Positions 24,892 through 33,729 of a stretch of 64,000 nucleotides of DNA are shown one piece after another. A program made the translations under genes and the position numbers. The DNA is from Hymenobacter arizonensis (GTDB lineage Bacteria; Bacteroidota; Bacteroidia; Cytophagales; Hymenobacteraceae), in assembly GCF_900115775.1 (NCBI RefSeq), contig NZ_FOXS01000007.1:1-64000 (forward strand). Reading direction: 5' to 3'. The notes beneath the pieces were generated by a model. It did no database searches, was not told where the DNA came from, and saw only the letters and a program-made list of their open reading frames with translations. The number at the start of each line of letters is the position of its first letter. Positions within the stretch are counted from its first letter, which is position 1.

Positions 24892-25674
24892 CTACAAATA
24901 CTTCTCGTAGATACCCGCCGCAATTTTCTCCACAATGCCCTTCGGGACCACGCTGGTGAGCCCCGCCGATACCTTGTTTAGAATGCCGGGAATGAGTTCG
25001 GCCTCGCCAGCCAGCATGCCGGTTACAGCGGCTTCGGCCACGGCTTCGGCCGTCATCGATACTTTGTTGGCGGTGGCCTGTAGCTCGGCGCCCATGCCTG
25101 CCCGGTCGGCAAAGCTGGTGGTGGTGGCGCCGGGGCACAGGCACGTAACCGATATATTGCTAGTCTTCAGCTCGTAGCGCAAGCCCCTACTGAAGCTCAG
25201 CAAAAACGCCTTGCTGGCCGCATAGAGCGCTAACGACGGCACTGCTTGGTAAGCGGCTGTGCTTGCCACATTCAGAATGTAGCCTTTCGGGGCCTTGTGC
25301 AAGGCAGGCAGTAGGGCATGCGTGAGCGCCACGGGCAGGGTCATGTTCAGCTGCAGCATGTTTTGCTGCTCGGCCAGACTGAGCTGCTCGAAGCGCCCCC
25401 ACAGGCCGTAGCCGGCATTGTTTATCAGGATGGCCAGCTCGTTGGTTTGCCGGTTGGCCCAGGCAGCTACGGTTTCGGCGGCACCGGCAGTGGCCAGGTC
25501 CAGGGCCAGCATATGCGCTTGCCGGTGATGCTTCTGCCCTATCTCCTGGACCAGGGACAGCAGCTGGTCTTCGGAGCGAGCTACCAGGAGCAAGTCGTAG
25601 CCGCGCTGGGCCAATAGGAGCGAAATAGCCCGGCCAATGCCGCGAGAGGCGCCGGTAACAAGAGCATAACTCAT
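24892..25674 (-). CDS. Short-chain dehydrogenase/reductase (SDR)
   Basis: The 260-aa classical SDR has the NAD(P)-binding TGASRGIGRAISLLLAQRG at residue 8, NNAGYG at about 90, the catalytic Ser in LNVASTAAY and the YAASK active-site motif at about 155. The Arg at the TGASRGIG loop suggests NADPH preference. It resembles SDRs annotated as DltE-type or acetoin reductase-like. The substrate is not predictable. No partner gene is adjacent. Confidence 0.92.
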   Translation of the reverse strand: MSYALVTGASRGIGRAISLLLAQRGYDLLLVARSEDQLLSLVQEIGQKHHRQAHMLALDLATAGAAETVAAWANRQTNELAILINNAGYGLWGRFEQLSLAEQQNMLQLNMTLPVALTHALLPALHKAPKGYILNVASTAAYQAVPSLALYAASKAFLLSFSRGLRYELKTSNISVTCLCPGATTTSFADRAGMGAELQATANKVSMTAEAVAEAAVTGMLAGEAELIPGILNKVSAGLTSVVPKGIVEKIAAGIYEKYL

Positions 25675-25790
25675 TTAACAATTATCATTTAACATTTAAC
25701 AATTCGTTCTACAGCAATCTATCATTTAGCAAGAGGCGCAGCTTAACTCACCATCAGTTGTTAAATGGTAACTGTTAATTGTTGAATGAA
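25675..25790. repeat. Cluster of TTAACAATT / AATTGTTAA motifs
   Basis: The 116 bases between the SDR and dioxygenase genes are AT-rich and contain repeated TTTAACA/TTAACAATT words on the left and their complements (TTGTTAAATGG, TGTTAATTGTTGAATG) on the right, so the region can fold into an imperfect long hairpin. Confidence 0.5.
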
Positions 25791-26606
25791 TTATTTTACA
25801 AGGTGCAAGAACCGCAGGTAGAACGGCGTGGGGCTGTCCTCGCTCTTGGGCTGGTACTTGCCCGAAATAATGGGCACGTACATCACGCGGCGGCGGCTGG
25901 GCTCGCCCGTGAGCGGCGACTGGGCCACGCGGTGCCACATGCGGCCGTCGTGCACGGTGAGGTCGCCGGGCTCGGTTTCGATGGCCACCTCATTGGGGTC
26001 GTAGTACACGTCTTTGTAGTATTTCTTGCGAAACAGCATCTTGTGCAGGCCCTGCCGGTGCGTGCCCGGAATCACGCGCAGGCCCCCGTTGGTGGCCTTG
26101 GTGCCGTCGAGGTGCAGGCCCACGTTGAGCATGGGGCCGATGCGCTTGCCGTAGAATACGTCGCGCAGCGAATCGGTATGCCAGCCCATTTGTGAGAATT
26201 CCGAGCCCTCTACGTTCACGTAGTGGTTCACCACAAGGCCGTCTTTCTCGTTTTCGCCCACCCGGCCGCCTTCGGCTTCGAGCAAGGGAAATAAGGCCTT
26301 GAAGCGGGCATCCTGCAACAGCTCGTGCAGCACGGAGCTGTGCTGAGAAGCAAAGGCAAAGCGCTGCACAATGCGCGAGCCGTCGACGTCCTGCCCGTAC
26401 TTAATGGGCACGCCGTTAACCTTTTCCACACCCTCGGCCAGCCATTTGGCTTGCACGTCCTGGGTTGCTTTCAGGATTTGCTGAACGTGTTCGGGGGTAG
26501 CGAAGGGCCGAAAGTGAAGGAAGCCGTACTTAGCAAAAAAAGCTCGCTGCTCGGCCGTAAGGGCACTACCGAGAGTGAAGCGTGGGTAGTTAGGTGATAA
26601 GGACAT
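25791..26606 (-). CDS. Phytanoyl-CoA dioxygenase-family protein
   Basis: The 271-aa protein starts at ATG 26606 (MSLSPNYPRFTLGSALTAEQ), consistent with a TACCTTTG box about 40 bases upstream; the open frame extends further to 26792 without protein character. It fits the PhyH fold of Fe(II)/2-oxoglutarate oxygenases: MGWHTDSLRDV holds the His-x-Asp iron ligands, TVHDGRMWHRVA the distal His, followed by an Arg-containing SRRRVMYVPI for 2-oxoglutarate. It hydroxylates an unknown small molecule. Confidence 0.88.
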   Translation of the reverse strand: MSLSPNYPRFTLGSALTAEQRAFFAKYGFLHFRPFATPEHVQQILKATQDVQAKWLAEGVEKVNGVPIKYGQDVDGSRIVQRFAFASQHSSVLHELLQDARFKALFPLLEAEGGRVGENEKDGLVVNHYVNVEGSEFSQMGWHTDSLRDVFYGKRIGPMLNVGLHLDGTKATNGGLRVIPGTHRQGLHKMLFRKKYYKDVYYDPNEVAIETEPGDLTVHDGRMWHRVAQSPLTGEPSRRRVMYVPIISGKYQPKSEDSPTPFYLRFLHLVK

Positions 26607-26647
26607 AGCAGAAAAAGAGGGTGCCGCCGGGTATGCCCAGCGGAGTG

Positions 26648-26655
26648 CAAAGGTA
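26648..26655 (-). promoter_or_regulatory. -7 box TACCTTTG of phytanoyl-CoA dioxygenase-like gene
   Basis: Perfect TAnnTTTG followed by C on the minus strand, leaving a leader of about 37 bases to ATG 26606. Confidence 0.55.
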
Positions 26656-26905
26656 ACAAGGGCAACGCCGCCCCCTCCCTTTTGCGTTGGGTTGGGGGCA
26701 CGCACGGGCCTATCAACCGCCCCGAGACTCGAGAGTTTTAACGGCCCAAAGGCATTTGAAGCAGCTAAATTGACCGGGAGCTCCCGGCCCATTGAACCAC
26801 CATAGACGCATAAGTCTGGTCAATACCTTAGTTACCTAAATATAAGCAGGAGGCCGCTACCGTTATACTCATCGCGCAGTGGAATGCGAAAATCGGCTGG
26901 CGGAG

Positions 26906-26999
26906 GTAGCGACGCAATCTGTTGCGTCTCGTCGTTGAACGACTTGAATGGAACGGCTTAACGGCGCGGTCCCGGAGACGCAAAATGTTGCGTCTCTAC
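26906..26999. repeat. Imperfect inverted repeat of palindromic GACGCAA...TTGCGTC units
   Basis: GTAGCGACGCAATCTGTTGC (start of 26906-26930) and 26975-26999 are inverted copies matching in about 20 of 25 positions; each arm is itself a short palindrome (GACGCAA/TTGCGTC). Probably a dispersed repeat of the genome. Confidence 0.65.
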
Positions 27000-27281
27000 C
27001 TCGTTCTCGCAAATCACTTCCTGACTAGAATAAATAGCGCACCGAAATTCGAGGGTCTGCTTTCTCAAAATTCTTATCGGTGTTCACTTCATAAGCTCAG
27101 GGGGCAGCGCACATGCGCAGGCTTGGGCCGGCGTGGTTCGCAACCAGCATTCCGTATGGTTGCAGCCCCGAGTGCTCTACTTTAACGCGGCAACAAGGCA
27201 CTTTTCTCCCTAAAATTTCCCACCTTCACTCCCGCGCACTTCCTTGCCCACCTTCTGTATCACCTCATACCCACCTAAAAG

Positions 27282-28844
27282 ATGGTATTCACTCCCAGTC
27301 CCATGCTCCTGAAGCTGCTTTACACCCGCGGCAGCCTACACAACCTGCCCGAAAATGCGGGCGTCGCGTTCAGCATCAAAAATCGGTTGGACACGGTGAA
27401 GGTCACCGGCTTTAAGCAGGTGCAAATTGGTGGGGTAGTGGTTCCGGCGGAGAACATTCGGGTTGATTTGGGCAACGGCGAGCAGCAGAGTGCGGCCGAC
27501 ATCAACGCCGATGGCCAAGCCATTGAGCTGCCCGTGGGCCGGTCCCTGAAGATTATGCTCGATACCCAGCCCCTACCCCAAGGCATTCATCCGGTGCAGG
27601 TATGGTTTTCTACCGATGCGTTCGGCGACTTGCACGTGGAAGTGGAAGACGCCATTGTGAGCGCCGACAACCACAAGCCGCGCATTCCGCGCTCCCCCGA
27701 GGATGACTATTCCGACACCGCCATTGCCGCCCGCCAACGCTTTGCCGAGGAGTTTTCGGGCAAGGAGTTCCAGCACCTCAAGCACTACTCCTTCGACGCC
27801 CACAAGCTGCAGGGCAACTGCGAGCATTTTGTGGGCGTGGCCCAGATTCCGGTGGGCCTGGCCGGGCCCCTGACCATGAACGGCGAGCACGCCCAAGGCG
27901 ACTTCCTGATTCCGATGGCCACCACCGAAGGCACGCTCGTGGCCAGCTACAACCGCGGCATTCAGGTGCTGAACCTGTGCGGCGGCGTGAAGTGCACCGT
28001 GGTGGGCGATGCCATGCAGCGCGCCCCCGTGTTTGTGTTTCACGATGCCCGCGGCGCCCGCGACTTTGGCAAGTGGGTGGAAGACAACATCGACCAGATT
28101 CGGCCCGAGGCCGAAAGCACGTCGAGCGTGGCCAAGCTGCAATACATCGACACCTACCTGAGCAACAAATTTGCCTACCTGCGCTTCAATTTCAGCACCG
28201 GCGACGCCGCGGGCCAGAACATGGTGGGCCGCGCCACGTTTGCCGCCTGCTCCTGGATTTTGGAGAACTACAAAGACCATAAAATCGAGCACTTCTACCT
28301 CGAATCGAACTTCGCCACCGACAAGAAAGCCTCGCAAATCAACGTAATGCGCACCCGCGGCAAGCGCGTGGTGGCCGAGGCCGTAGTGAAGCGCGACGTG
28401 CTGATGCAGCGCATGCGCGTGACGCCCGAGCAGCTGGCCTACCATGGGCAGGTGAGCAACGTGGGCGCCTTCATTTCGGGCGCCAACAACAACGGCGCGC
28501 ACTCGGCCAACGGCATCACGGCCTTGTTCATTGCCACGGGCCAGGACGTGGCCAACGTGAGCGAATCGAGCGCCGGCATTCTATACTCTGAAGTCACGCC
28601 CGAGGGCGACCTCTACATCAGCATCACCATTCCTTCGCTCATTGTGGCCACCCACGGCGGCGGCACCGGCCTGGCCACCCAAAACGAATGCCTGCAAATG
28701 CTGGGCTGCGTGGGCCGCGGCACGGTGCGCAAGTTTGCCGAAATCGTGGCCGGCGTGGTGCTGGCCGGCGAGCTCAGCCTCGGCGCCGCCATCAGCAGCT
28801 CCGACTGGGTGAGCAGCCACGAGCAGTACGGCCGCAACCGCTAA
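27282..28844 (+). CDS. Hydroxymethylglutaryl-CoA reductase (class I-like)
   Basis: The 520-aa enzyme reduces HMG-CoA to mevalonate with NADPH. The catalytic part (about 150-520) shows VGVAQIPVGLAGPL, the catalytic Glu in MATTEGTLVAS, GDAAGQNM for NADPH, the catalytic Lys in NFATDKKASQINVM, ATHGGGTGLATQNECLQMLG, and near the end VVLAGELSLGAAISSSDWVS followed by a catalytic His (SSHEQYGRN). This order matches class I enzymes. The first 140 residues form a separate, soluble beta-rich segment (KVTGFKQVQIGGVVVPAENI) in place of the eukaryotic membrane anchor. ATG 27282 and ATG 27303 are both possible starts. No other mevalonate gene is present here. Confidence 0.92.
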   Translation: MVFTPSPMLLKLLYTRGSLHNLPENAGVAFSIKNRLDTVKVTGFKQVQIGGVVVPAENIRVDLGNGEQQSAADINADGQAIELPVGRSLKIMLDTQPLPQGIHPVQVWFSTDAFGDLHVEVEDAIVSADNHKPRIPRSPEDDYSDTAIAARQRFAEEFSGKEFQHLKHYSFDAHKLQGNCEHFVGVAQIPVGLAGPLTMNGEHAQGDFLIPMATTEGTLVASYNRGIQVLNLCGGVKCTVVGDAMQRAPVFVFHDARGARDFGKWVEDNIDQIRPEAESTSSVAKLQYIDTYLSNKFAYLRFNFSTGDAAGQNMVGRATFAACSWILENYKDHKIEHFYLESNFATDKKASQINVMRTRGKRVVAEAVVKRDVLMQRMRVTPEQLAYHGQVSNVGAFISGANNNGAHSANGITALFIATGQDVANVSESSAGILYSEVTPEGDLYISITIPSLIVATHGGGTGLATQNECLQMLGCVGRGTVRKFAEIVAGVVLAGELSLGAAISSSDWVSSHEQYGRNR

Positions 28845-29319
28845 GCGTCGCGCTTAAGGGCAGATAGCTGCTTCTCATTCCTCAAATGGCTCTCCCCTGC
28901 CATTTAAGAAATGAGAAGCAGCTGTCAATGATTTGGGCGATGCTCTCATTTTTAGTTCATGCCGCATCGGCCCTCATCAGCGCCAAGGAAGCCTTGAAGT
29001 CGCAGCCTAGCGCCCATCTTTTTGGCTGCATATAATTCTGCCCATCATCACGCAAATTAGAATAGCACAATTCATTGTCGCTAAAACTTAGTGCGTGATA
29101 AATGCATGTTATCAGCTGCACTTGGCTTCTATTCTTATGTTGACCTTTTATATCTATCAGCATAAGAAAACCAACTAGTTACAAACAACAGAAATATTGT
29201 TTGCTCATAAGTTAGAGCAGTGGCATGGAGATTGAAATAAGGCTGAAAATGCGAGATACTTGGCGATGTTATCGTATTTTTGGTACCCTTATAATTCAGT
29301 TTCCCATTATAATTAGTTA
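28845..29319. other. 475-base intergenic region, AT-rich in its second half
   Basis: Apart from a terminator hairpin at 28866-28923 I see no supported gene. A 68-codon minus-strand frame (28957-29163) is open but has no recognised motif. Confidence 0.5.
28866..28923 (+). terminator. Terminator hairpin after HMG-CoA reductase gene
   Basis: AGCTGCTTCTCATT (28866-28879) pairs exactly with 28910-28923; inner bases AAATGGC and GCCATTT extend the pairing. No T-run follows. Confidence 0.6.
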
Positions 29320-30051
29320 GTGAAGCACTCCTACTACTTATTTGCCATATTCATTATGGCTTGCTGTCAGCCGACCCAGGCTCAGACAGCGCGGGACCAG
29401 GCCGAAGCGCAACTGGCTTACCAGCAAGCCAATGCTTCACCCTCGGGGCAGGCCTTGCGGACTTCGCTCAGCCAGCAGTCGAAGGGGTTTGTGGGTGATG
29501 GAACGTTCCAGTTTGGGGCCCTGCGCACCTTCGACGGCCGGTATCGGCCCATACCGGGGCTCCGCTACCACGCCGGCCTGCAATTGGTAGAAGTTCAGGA
29601 CTCCATCGATATCGAAGAAACGCATTTGTGGTCGGCCGCCAGCCTGCGCGGTTTCGACGTGGGCGACCCCGAGGATAAAGACACGCCGGTGCGCCGTTTC
29701 CGCTGCCGCCAAGTGAAGGAAGGCAACGGCGGCACCCGCCGCGAATTTGTGGAGATACTCACGGCCATCGACGCGGGGCCGCTGGTGCTTGGCTGGCTCT
29801 ACTCCATTGCCCTGGTGCCCACGCCCAATGGCAACCGGCCGCTGGTGGCCACTCTTATGGCGGGCCCGGGCACCATTGGCGCCGAGCCGCTACGCCCGCT
29901 CGAGCCCACCCAGACCGCGGTGCTGCGGTTGTTTGGCGCCCGCGCCGACGACGTGCGCACGTTCGCGGCTGCCAATAACCTTGACTACACTCGCCCGGCC
30001 GACATTGCCCGGATGATGGACCACTACAACCGGAAGGTAGTGGTGAAATAA
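29320..30051 (+). CDS. Exported protein of unknown function
   Basis: The 243-aa protein starts at GTG 29320 and has a signal peptide (VKHSYYLFAIFIMACC, cleavage near TQAQTA). The mature protein begins with an alanine/glutamine-rich helix and then a beta-rich part with GLRYHAGLQLVEVQDSI and LWSAASLRGFDVGD, and ends with a helical DIARMMDHYNRKVVVK. I do not recognise a family. The C-C in the leader is not a proper lipobox. It ends at a strong terminator and has no co-transcribed neighbour. Confidence 0.75.
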   Translation: MKHSYYLFAIFIMACCQPTQAQTARDQAEAQLAYQQANASPSGQALRTSLSQQSKGFVGDGTFQFGALRTFDGRYRPIPGLRYHAGLQLVEVQDSIDIEETHLWSAASLRGFDVGDPEDKDTPVRRFRCRQVKEGNGGTRREFVEILTAIDAGPLVLGWLYSIALVPTPNGNRPLVATLMAGPGTIGAEPLRPLEPTQTAVLRLFGARADDVRTFAAANNLDYTRPADIARMMDHYNRKVVVK

Positions 30052-30068
30052 CAACCCATACTTGCTGC

Positions 30069-30110
30069 AAACGCCAACGCCGGCCCTTATCGGGGCCGGC
30101 GTTGGCGTTT
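30069..30110 (+). terminator. Intrinsic terminator
   Basis: AAACGCCAACGCCGGCCC (30069-30086) pairs exactly with 30093-30110 around a 6-nt loop, followed by TTTGTTT. It serves the plus-strand gene ending at 30051 and possibly the convergent lipoprotein gene. Confidence 0.88.
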
Positions 30111-30137
30111 TTGTTTGAACCCGGTTTTCAGCTGACC

Positions 30138-30659
30138 TTAGAGCGGGTCGGCGGTTACTTTGAAGGTGGCATCCGACCGAACGGTGAAATCGTTGGCGTT
30201 GAAGCCTATCACCCTCGCGTCCACGGTCAGCTCATACTTTTCGGCTTTGAGGTACTCGTCGAGCTTGGCAGTGGTGGGCACCAGCGTGATGACGTTGGTT
30301 CCACGGGGCACGGTCTGCAGGTTGGCCAGCAGAATCTTGTTGTTGGCGCCGGGGGTGTTGATGAAAATATCAATCTTTTCCAGGAAGTCGAACGTGGAGC
30401 CGCTGGGGTTGGTCACGGTCAGCACCATCCTGCTCAGGTACACGTCTTTCACCTTCTCGCGGGAGGTTTTGTTGTTGCGAAACGACTCGGCCGAGCCGGT
30501 AGTCACGCTCACGGGCGGCAGCTGCGCTCCCACGAAAAAGCCGGGGATAGTCACGCTTTGGGCCACGTCCACATTGAAGGTCAGCAGCTTGTCAATCTTC
30601 TTGCAGCCGACCAAGGCCAGAAACAGCACCAACGGTGCAAGCAGGAGTATCTTTTTCAT
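30138..30659 (-). CDS. Lipoprotein of unknown function
   Basis: The 173-aa protein has a canonical lipoprotein leader MKKILLLAPLVLFLALVGC followed by KKIDKLLTFN. The mature part is beta-rich with FNVDVAQSVTIPGFFVG and a C-terminal FTVRSDATFKVTADPL; it has the look of a small immunoglobulin-like or jelly-roll outer-membrane lipoprotein. No family recognised. It sits 44 bases downstream of hmgA on the same strand and could be read through from it. Confidence 0.78.
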   Translation of the reverse strand: MKKILLLAPLVLFLALVGCKKIDKLLTFNVDVAQSVTIPGFFVGAQLPPVSVTTGSAESFRNNKTSREKVKDVYLSRMVLTVTNPSGSTFDFLEKIDIFINTPGANNKILLANLQTVPRGTNVITLVPTTAKLDEYLKAEKYELTVDARVIGFNANDFTVRSDATFKVTADPL

Positions 30660-30702
30660 TGAATTATAATAGTTTGAGAGATTATATAGGGCACGGCAAA
30701 AA

Positions 30703-31908
30703 TTAATCCATCATGTCGGCCGCCCGGGGCGGGTCGGGCACGAAGCCGGGGTTCCAGCTCATGGGGTAGCGGGCGTCGACGTAAGGCAGGGCGGCCTCGG
30801 TGAGGTAAAGCGGGCGGAAGGTATCGAGCATGACGGCCAGCTCGTGGGTTTCTGTTTTGCCGATGCTGGCCTCTACTGTGCCCGGGTGCGGGCCGTGCGG
30901 CAGGCCCGTGGGGTGCCAGGTAAACGAAGCCAAATCGACGCCCTTGCGCGACATGAAATTGCCGGCCACGTAGTACAGCACTTCGTCCGAATCGACGTTG
31001 GAGTGGTTGTAGGGCGCCGGAATGGCGAGCGGGTGGTAGTCGAACAGGCGCGGCACAAACGAGCAGATGACGTAGTTGTGGCCCTCGAACGTCTGGTGCA
31101 CGGGCGGCGGCTGGTGCAAGCGCCCGGTGATGGGCTCAAAATCGTGAATGCTGAAGGCGTAGGGGTAAAAGTACCCGTCCCAACCCACCACGTCGAAGGG
31201 CGAATGCGCGTAGGTCAGCTCGTGCAGCATGCCTTCTTTCTTAACCTGCAGCACATAGTCGCCCTCCGGAAAGTCGTCGGTGATGAGTTCCGACGGTGGG
31301 CGCATGTCGCGCTCGCAGTAGGGCGAGTGCTCCAGCAGCTGGCCGAAATGGTTGCGGTAGCGGCGCACGGTTTCTACTGGGCTGAACGACTCAATAATCA
31401 TGAGACGGACCGGGCCTTCCTCGAAATGCAGCTGGTGAATGACGGTGCGCGGCACCACCACGTAGTCGCCGGGCTCGAAGGCTACTTTGCCCATCTGGCT
31501 CCACAGCTCGCCGCGGCCTTCGTGCACAAAAATCACTTCATCGGCCTGGGCATTCTTGTAATAATACGCCATCCGCCGTTCCGTGGGATTGCAGATGCTC
31601 ATGGTCACGTCGGCGTTGCCGAGCAGGGTTTGCCGGGCGGTCAGGTAGTCGCCGCCGGTGCTGGTTTGGGCCAGGGTGCGCAGGTGCTCGGGCTGCAGCG
31701 GCCGGTCTTTCAGCAGCTTGGGGGCATACGGCCGCGGCTGGCCCACGTGCTTAATCTGAGTGGGCGGATGCACGTGGTAGAGCAACGACGATACGCCGTG
31801 GAAGCCCAGCGTGCCCACCAGCTGCTCCGAGTAGAGCGTGCCGTCGGGCTGCCGAAACTGGGTGTGGCGCTTGCGAGGAATTTGACCGAGACGATGGTAG
31901 TGCGACAT
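30703..31908 (-). CDS. hmgA: Homogentisate 1,2-dioxygenase
   Basis: The 401-aa cytosolic enzyme opens the ring of homogentisate to maleylacetoacetate in tyrosine/phenylalanine degradation. It is of the Bacteroidota type, beginning MSHYHRLGQIPRKRHTQFR. The iron-site region is complete: APYNHSNVDSDEVLYYVAG with the His and Glu ligands and FTWHPTGLPHGPHPG with the further His residues; an N-terminal cupin half shows IFVHEGRGELWSQMG and FEPGDYVVVPRTVIHQ. No other tyrosine-degradation gene is adjacent in this window. Confidence 0.93.
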   Translation of the reverse strand: MSHYHRLGQIPRKRHTQFRQPDGTLYSEQLVGTLGFHGVSSLLYHVHPPTQIKHVGQPRPYAPKLLKDRPLQPEHLRTLAQTSTGGDYLTARQTLLGNADVTMSICNPTERRMAYYYKNAQADEVIFVHEGRGELWSQMGKVAFEPGDYVVVPRTVIHQLHFEEGPVRLMIIESFSPVETVRRYRNHFGQLLEHSPYCERDMRPPSELITDDFPEGDYVLQVKKEGMLHELTYAHSPFDVVGWDGYFYPYAFSIHDFEPITGRLHQPPPVHQTFEGHNYVICSFVPRLFDYHPLAIPAPYNHSNVDSDEVLYYVAGNFMSRKGVDLASFTWHPTGLPHGPHPGTVEASIGKTETHELAVMLDTFRPLYLTEAALPYVDARYPMSWNPGFVPDPPRAADMMD

Positions 31909-32055
31909 AACAGAGGGGTGGGATTTGAGTAGTGAAGTTACGGGCTCCGCCTGCTATTGGGTTCCTGAGCAGTGCGCGCAGGCTGAACTACACGTGTTGG
32001 GAGGGCCTGCATGGCGTTCTGCTGTACTCGGTTCAGACTCTTAATTCTACTCTCA

Positions 32056-33729
32056 TTACTTCCCAAGCAACGCCAGTTGGGCAGTGCTGTCGCCCACGGC
32101 GTGCAGGGCACGCTGCAGTTCGGGGTCCTGCTCGCGCAGCACCGTGTAGTACGCCACCGGCCCGTAAGCACTGCGGGCAATGAATGCCTTGAGCTGATTG
32201 CGCAGCAACGGAGCACAGCGGCGCATGGCGGCCGCATCGGTCTTGGCGCCGGCTTGGGCGGCCTGGGCCGCCAGGCTCACAAGCTGGGCGTCGGTGATGC
32301 GAAAGGTGGCGTTGAACTGCTCGAAGCGCAGGCCTTCAAGTTCGGCCTTGTTGGCTTGGTAAAACGCCAATGCGTAGGCACGGGCCACGCCGTGGCTCAT
32401 CAGCTTGGTGAAGTAGGCCGAGTGCGCCAGCGTGTCGCGGGGCACAAACACATCGGGCATGATGCCGCCGCCGCCGTACACCACGCGGCCGTGGTCGGTG
32501 CGGAAGCGAAGCTCTTTGGCAAAGCGCACGCTGTCGGCGGTGGTTAGTTCGCCGTTGGTGAGGCGGTTGGCGAGGTCACGGCTGTAGTCGGCGTGGCTGG
32601 CACCGTAGGGCTTTTGAATGGAGCGTCCGGAGGGCGTGTAGTAGCGGGCAATGGTCAGGCGCAGCTCGCCGCCATCGCTGAGGGCTATGGGTTGCTGCAC
32701 GAGGCCTTTGCCAAAGGTGCGACGCCCTACGAGGATGGCGCGGTCGTGGTCTTGCAGGGCGCCGGCCACGACTTCGGCTGCTGAGGCGCTGCCTTCGTCC
32801 ACCAGCACCACCAGGGCGCCTTGCTCGAATTCGCCGGCCACGCGGGCATAGGTCTGCGAATCGTAATGCTCGCCCTTGCCGTCGGTGTACACAATTTTGC
32901 GCGAGCCGCCAATGAACTCATCGGCCAGGCGGGTGGCCCGGTCGAGGTAGCCGCCAGGGTTGCCGCGCAAATCGAGCACAAGGCGGGTGAGGCCTTGGCG
33001 GCGCAGGTCGATTAGGGCTGCCTTGAACTCGTCGTAGGTATTCGAAGCAAAGCGGCTCACCTTGATGTAGCCCGTTTGGTCATCAACCAGATAAGCCGCG
33101 TCGACCGATGAATTAGCAATGCGGCTGCGGGCAATGGACAGTAGCAGCGGGCGGGCCAGCCCCCGGCGACGAAGCTCCATGCTGACGGTGCTTCCGCGCG
33201 GGCCGCGCAGGAGCTCGGTGAGGCGACTCATGGTGAGGTGGGCCCCTGACACCCGGCGGTTGGCGATGCTCATCACCTGGTCGCCGGGTTGCACGCCGGC
33301 CTGTTCGGCTGGGCCGCCGCTGAGCGGGGCCACCACGGTCATGGTATCGCGAAACAGGTTAAACTCAATGCCGATGCCGTCGAAGTCGCTTTGCAGAAAG
33401 GCGTCGGACTTTTCGCGGTCACGCGCCGGAATGTAGACGGAGTGCGGGTCGAGCTTTTCCAGCATCTGCGCCACGGCGTAATCGGCCAGGCGGTCGGTGT
33501 CGACGGAGTCGGCGTAGTCCCGGTCGACGTAGCTCAGGATTTCCTTGAAACGCAGGTAGCCGCGCGCCGTGGCATCGGGGTTGTCAGAGGAAGGCCGAAA
33601 CGGATTATTAGCGACCAGCATGCCGCAGCCCACGGCCAGCACCAGCAAAGCCCCTTGGCGCAGCCACCCGTACCGCTTGGTGGCAGCGGGCCGGCCGGTA
33701 TCTGGTGCAGCAGGCAAGGGAGCAGCCAT
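32056..33729 (-). CDS. S41-family C-terminal processing protease
   Basis: The 557-aa protein has an N-terminal hydrophobic segment after a basic stretch (QGALLVLAVGCGMLVANNPF), anchoring it in the periplasm. A PDZ domain (about residues 120-210, GPAEQAGVQPGDQVMSIANR) is followed by the S41 domain with LDLRGNPGGYLDRATRLADE, the catalytic Ser in VDEGSASAAEVVAGALQ and the catalytic Lys in GRRTFGKGLVQQP. It should cleave near C-termini of periplasmic proteins, like CtpA/Prc. It is divergent from ruvX with 470 bases between. Confidence 0.95.
   Translation of the reverse strand: MAAPLPAAPDTGRPAATKRYGWLRQGALLVLAVGCGMLVANNPFRPSSDNPDATARGYLRFKEILSYVDRDYADSVDTDRLADYAVAQMLEKLDPHSVYIPARDREKSDAFLQSDFDGIGIEFNLFRDTMTVVAPLSGGPAEQAGVQPGDQVMSIANRRVSGAHLTMSRLTELLRGPRGSTVSMELRRRGLARPLLLSIARSRIANSSVDAAYLVDDQTGYIKVSRFASNTYDEFKAALIDLRRQGLTRLVLDLRGNPGGYLDRATRLADEFIGGSRKIVYTDGKGEHYDSQTYARVAGEFEQGALVVLVDEGSASAAEVVAGALQDHDRAILVGRRTFGKGLVQQPIALSDGGELRLTIARYYTPSGRSIQKPYGASHADYSRDLANRLTNGELTTADSVRFAKELRFRTDHGRVVYGGGGIMPDVFVPRDTLAHSAYFTKLMSHGVARAYALAFYQANKAELEGLRFEQFNATFRITDAQLVSLAAQAAQAGAKTDAAAMRRCAPLLRNQLKAFIARSAYGPVAYYTVLREQDPELQRALHAVGDSTAQLALLGK

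Larger units (their letters stand above)
26607..27281. other. 675-base intergenic region
   Basis: No gene is supported. It holds the promoter of the minus-strand dioxygenase gene (26648-26655), a repeat of GACGCAA/TTGCGTC words (26906-26999) and the unmarked promoter region of the HMG-CoA reductase gene. Confidence 0.6.

Noticed and set aside
28957..29163. 68-codon minus-strand frame in the gap after HMG-CoA reductase
   Set aside because: No leader, motif, promoter box or plausible context. It might be a remnant but cannot be supported.
30844..31932. 362-codon plus-strand frame opposite homogentisate dioxygenase
   Set aside because: Antisense shadow; no start signal or family motif.
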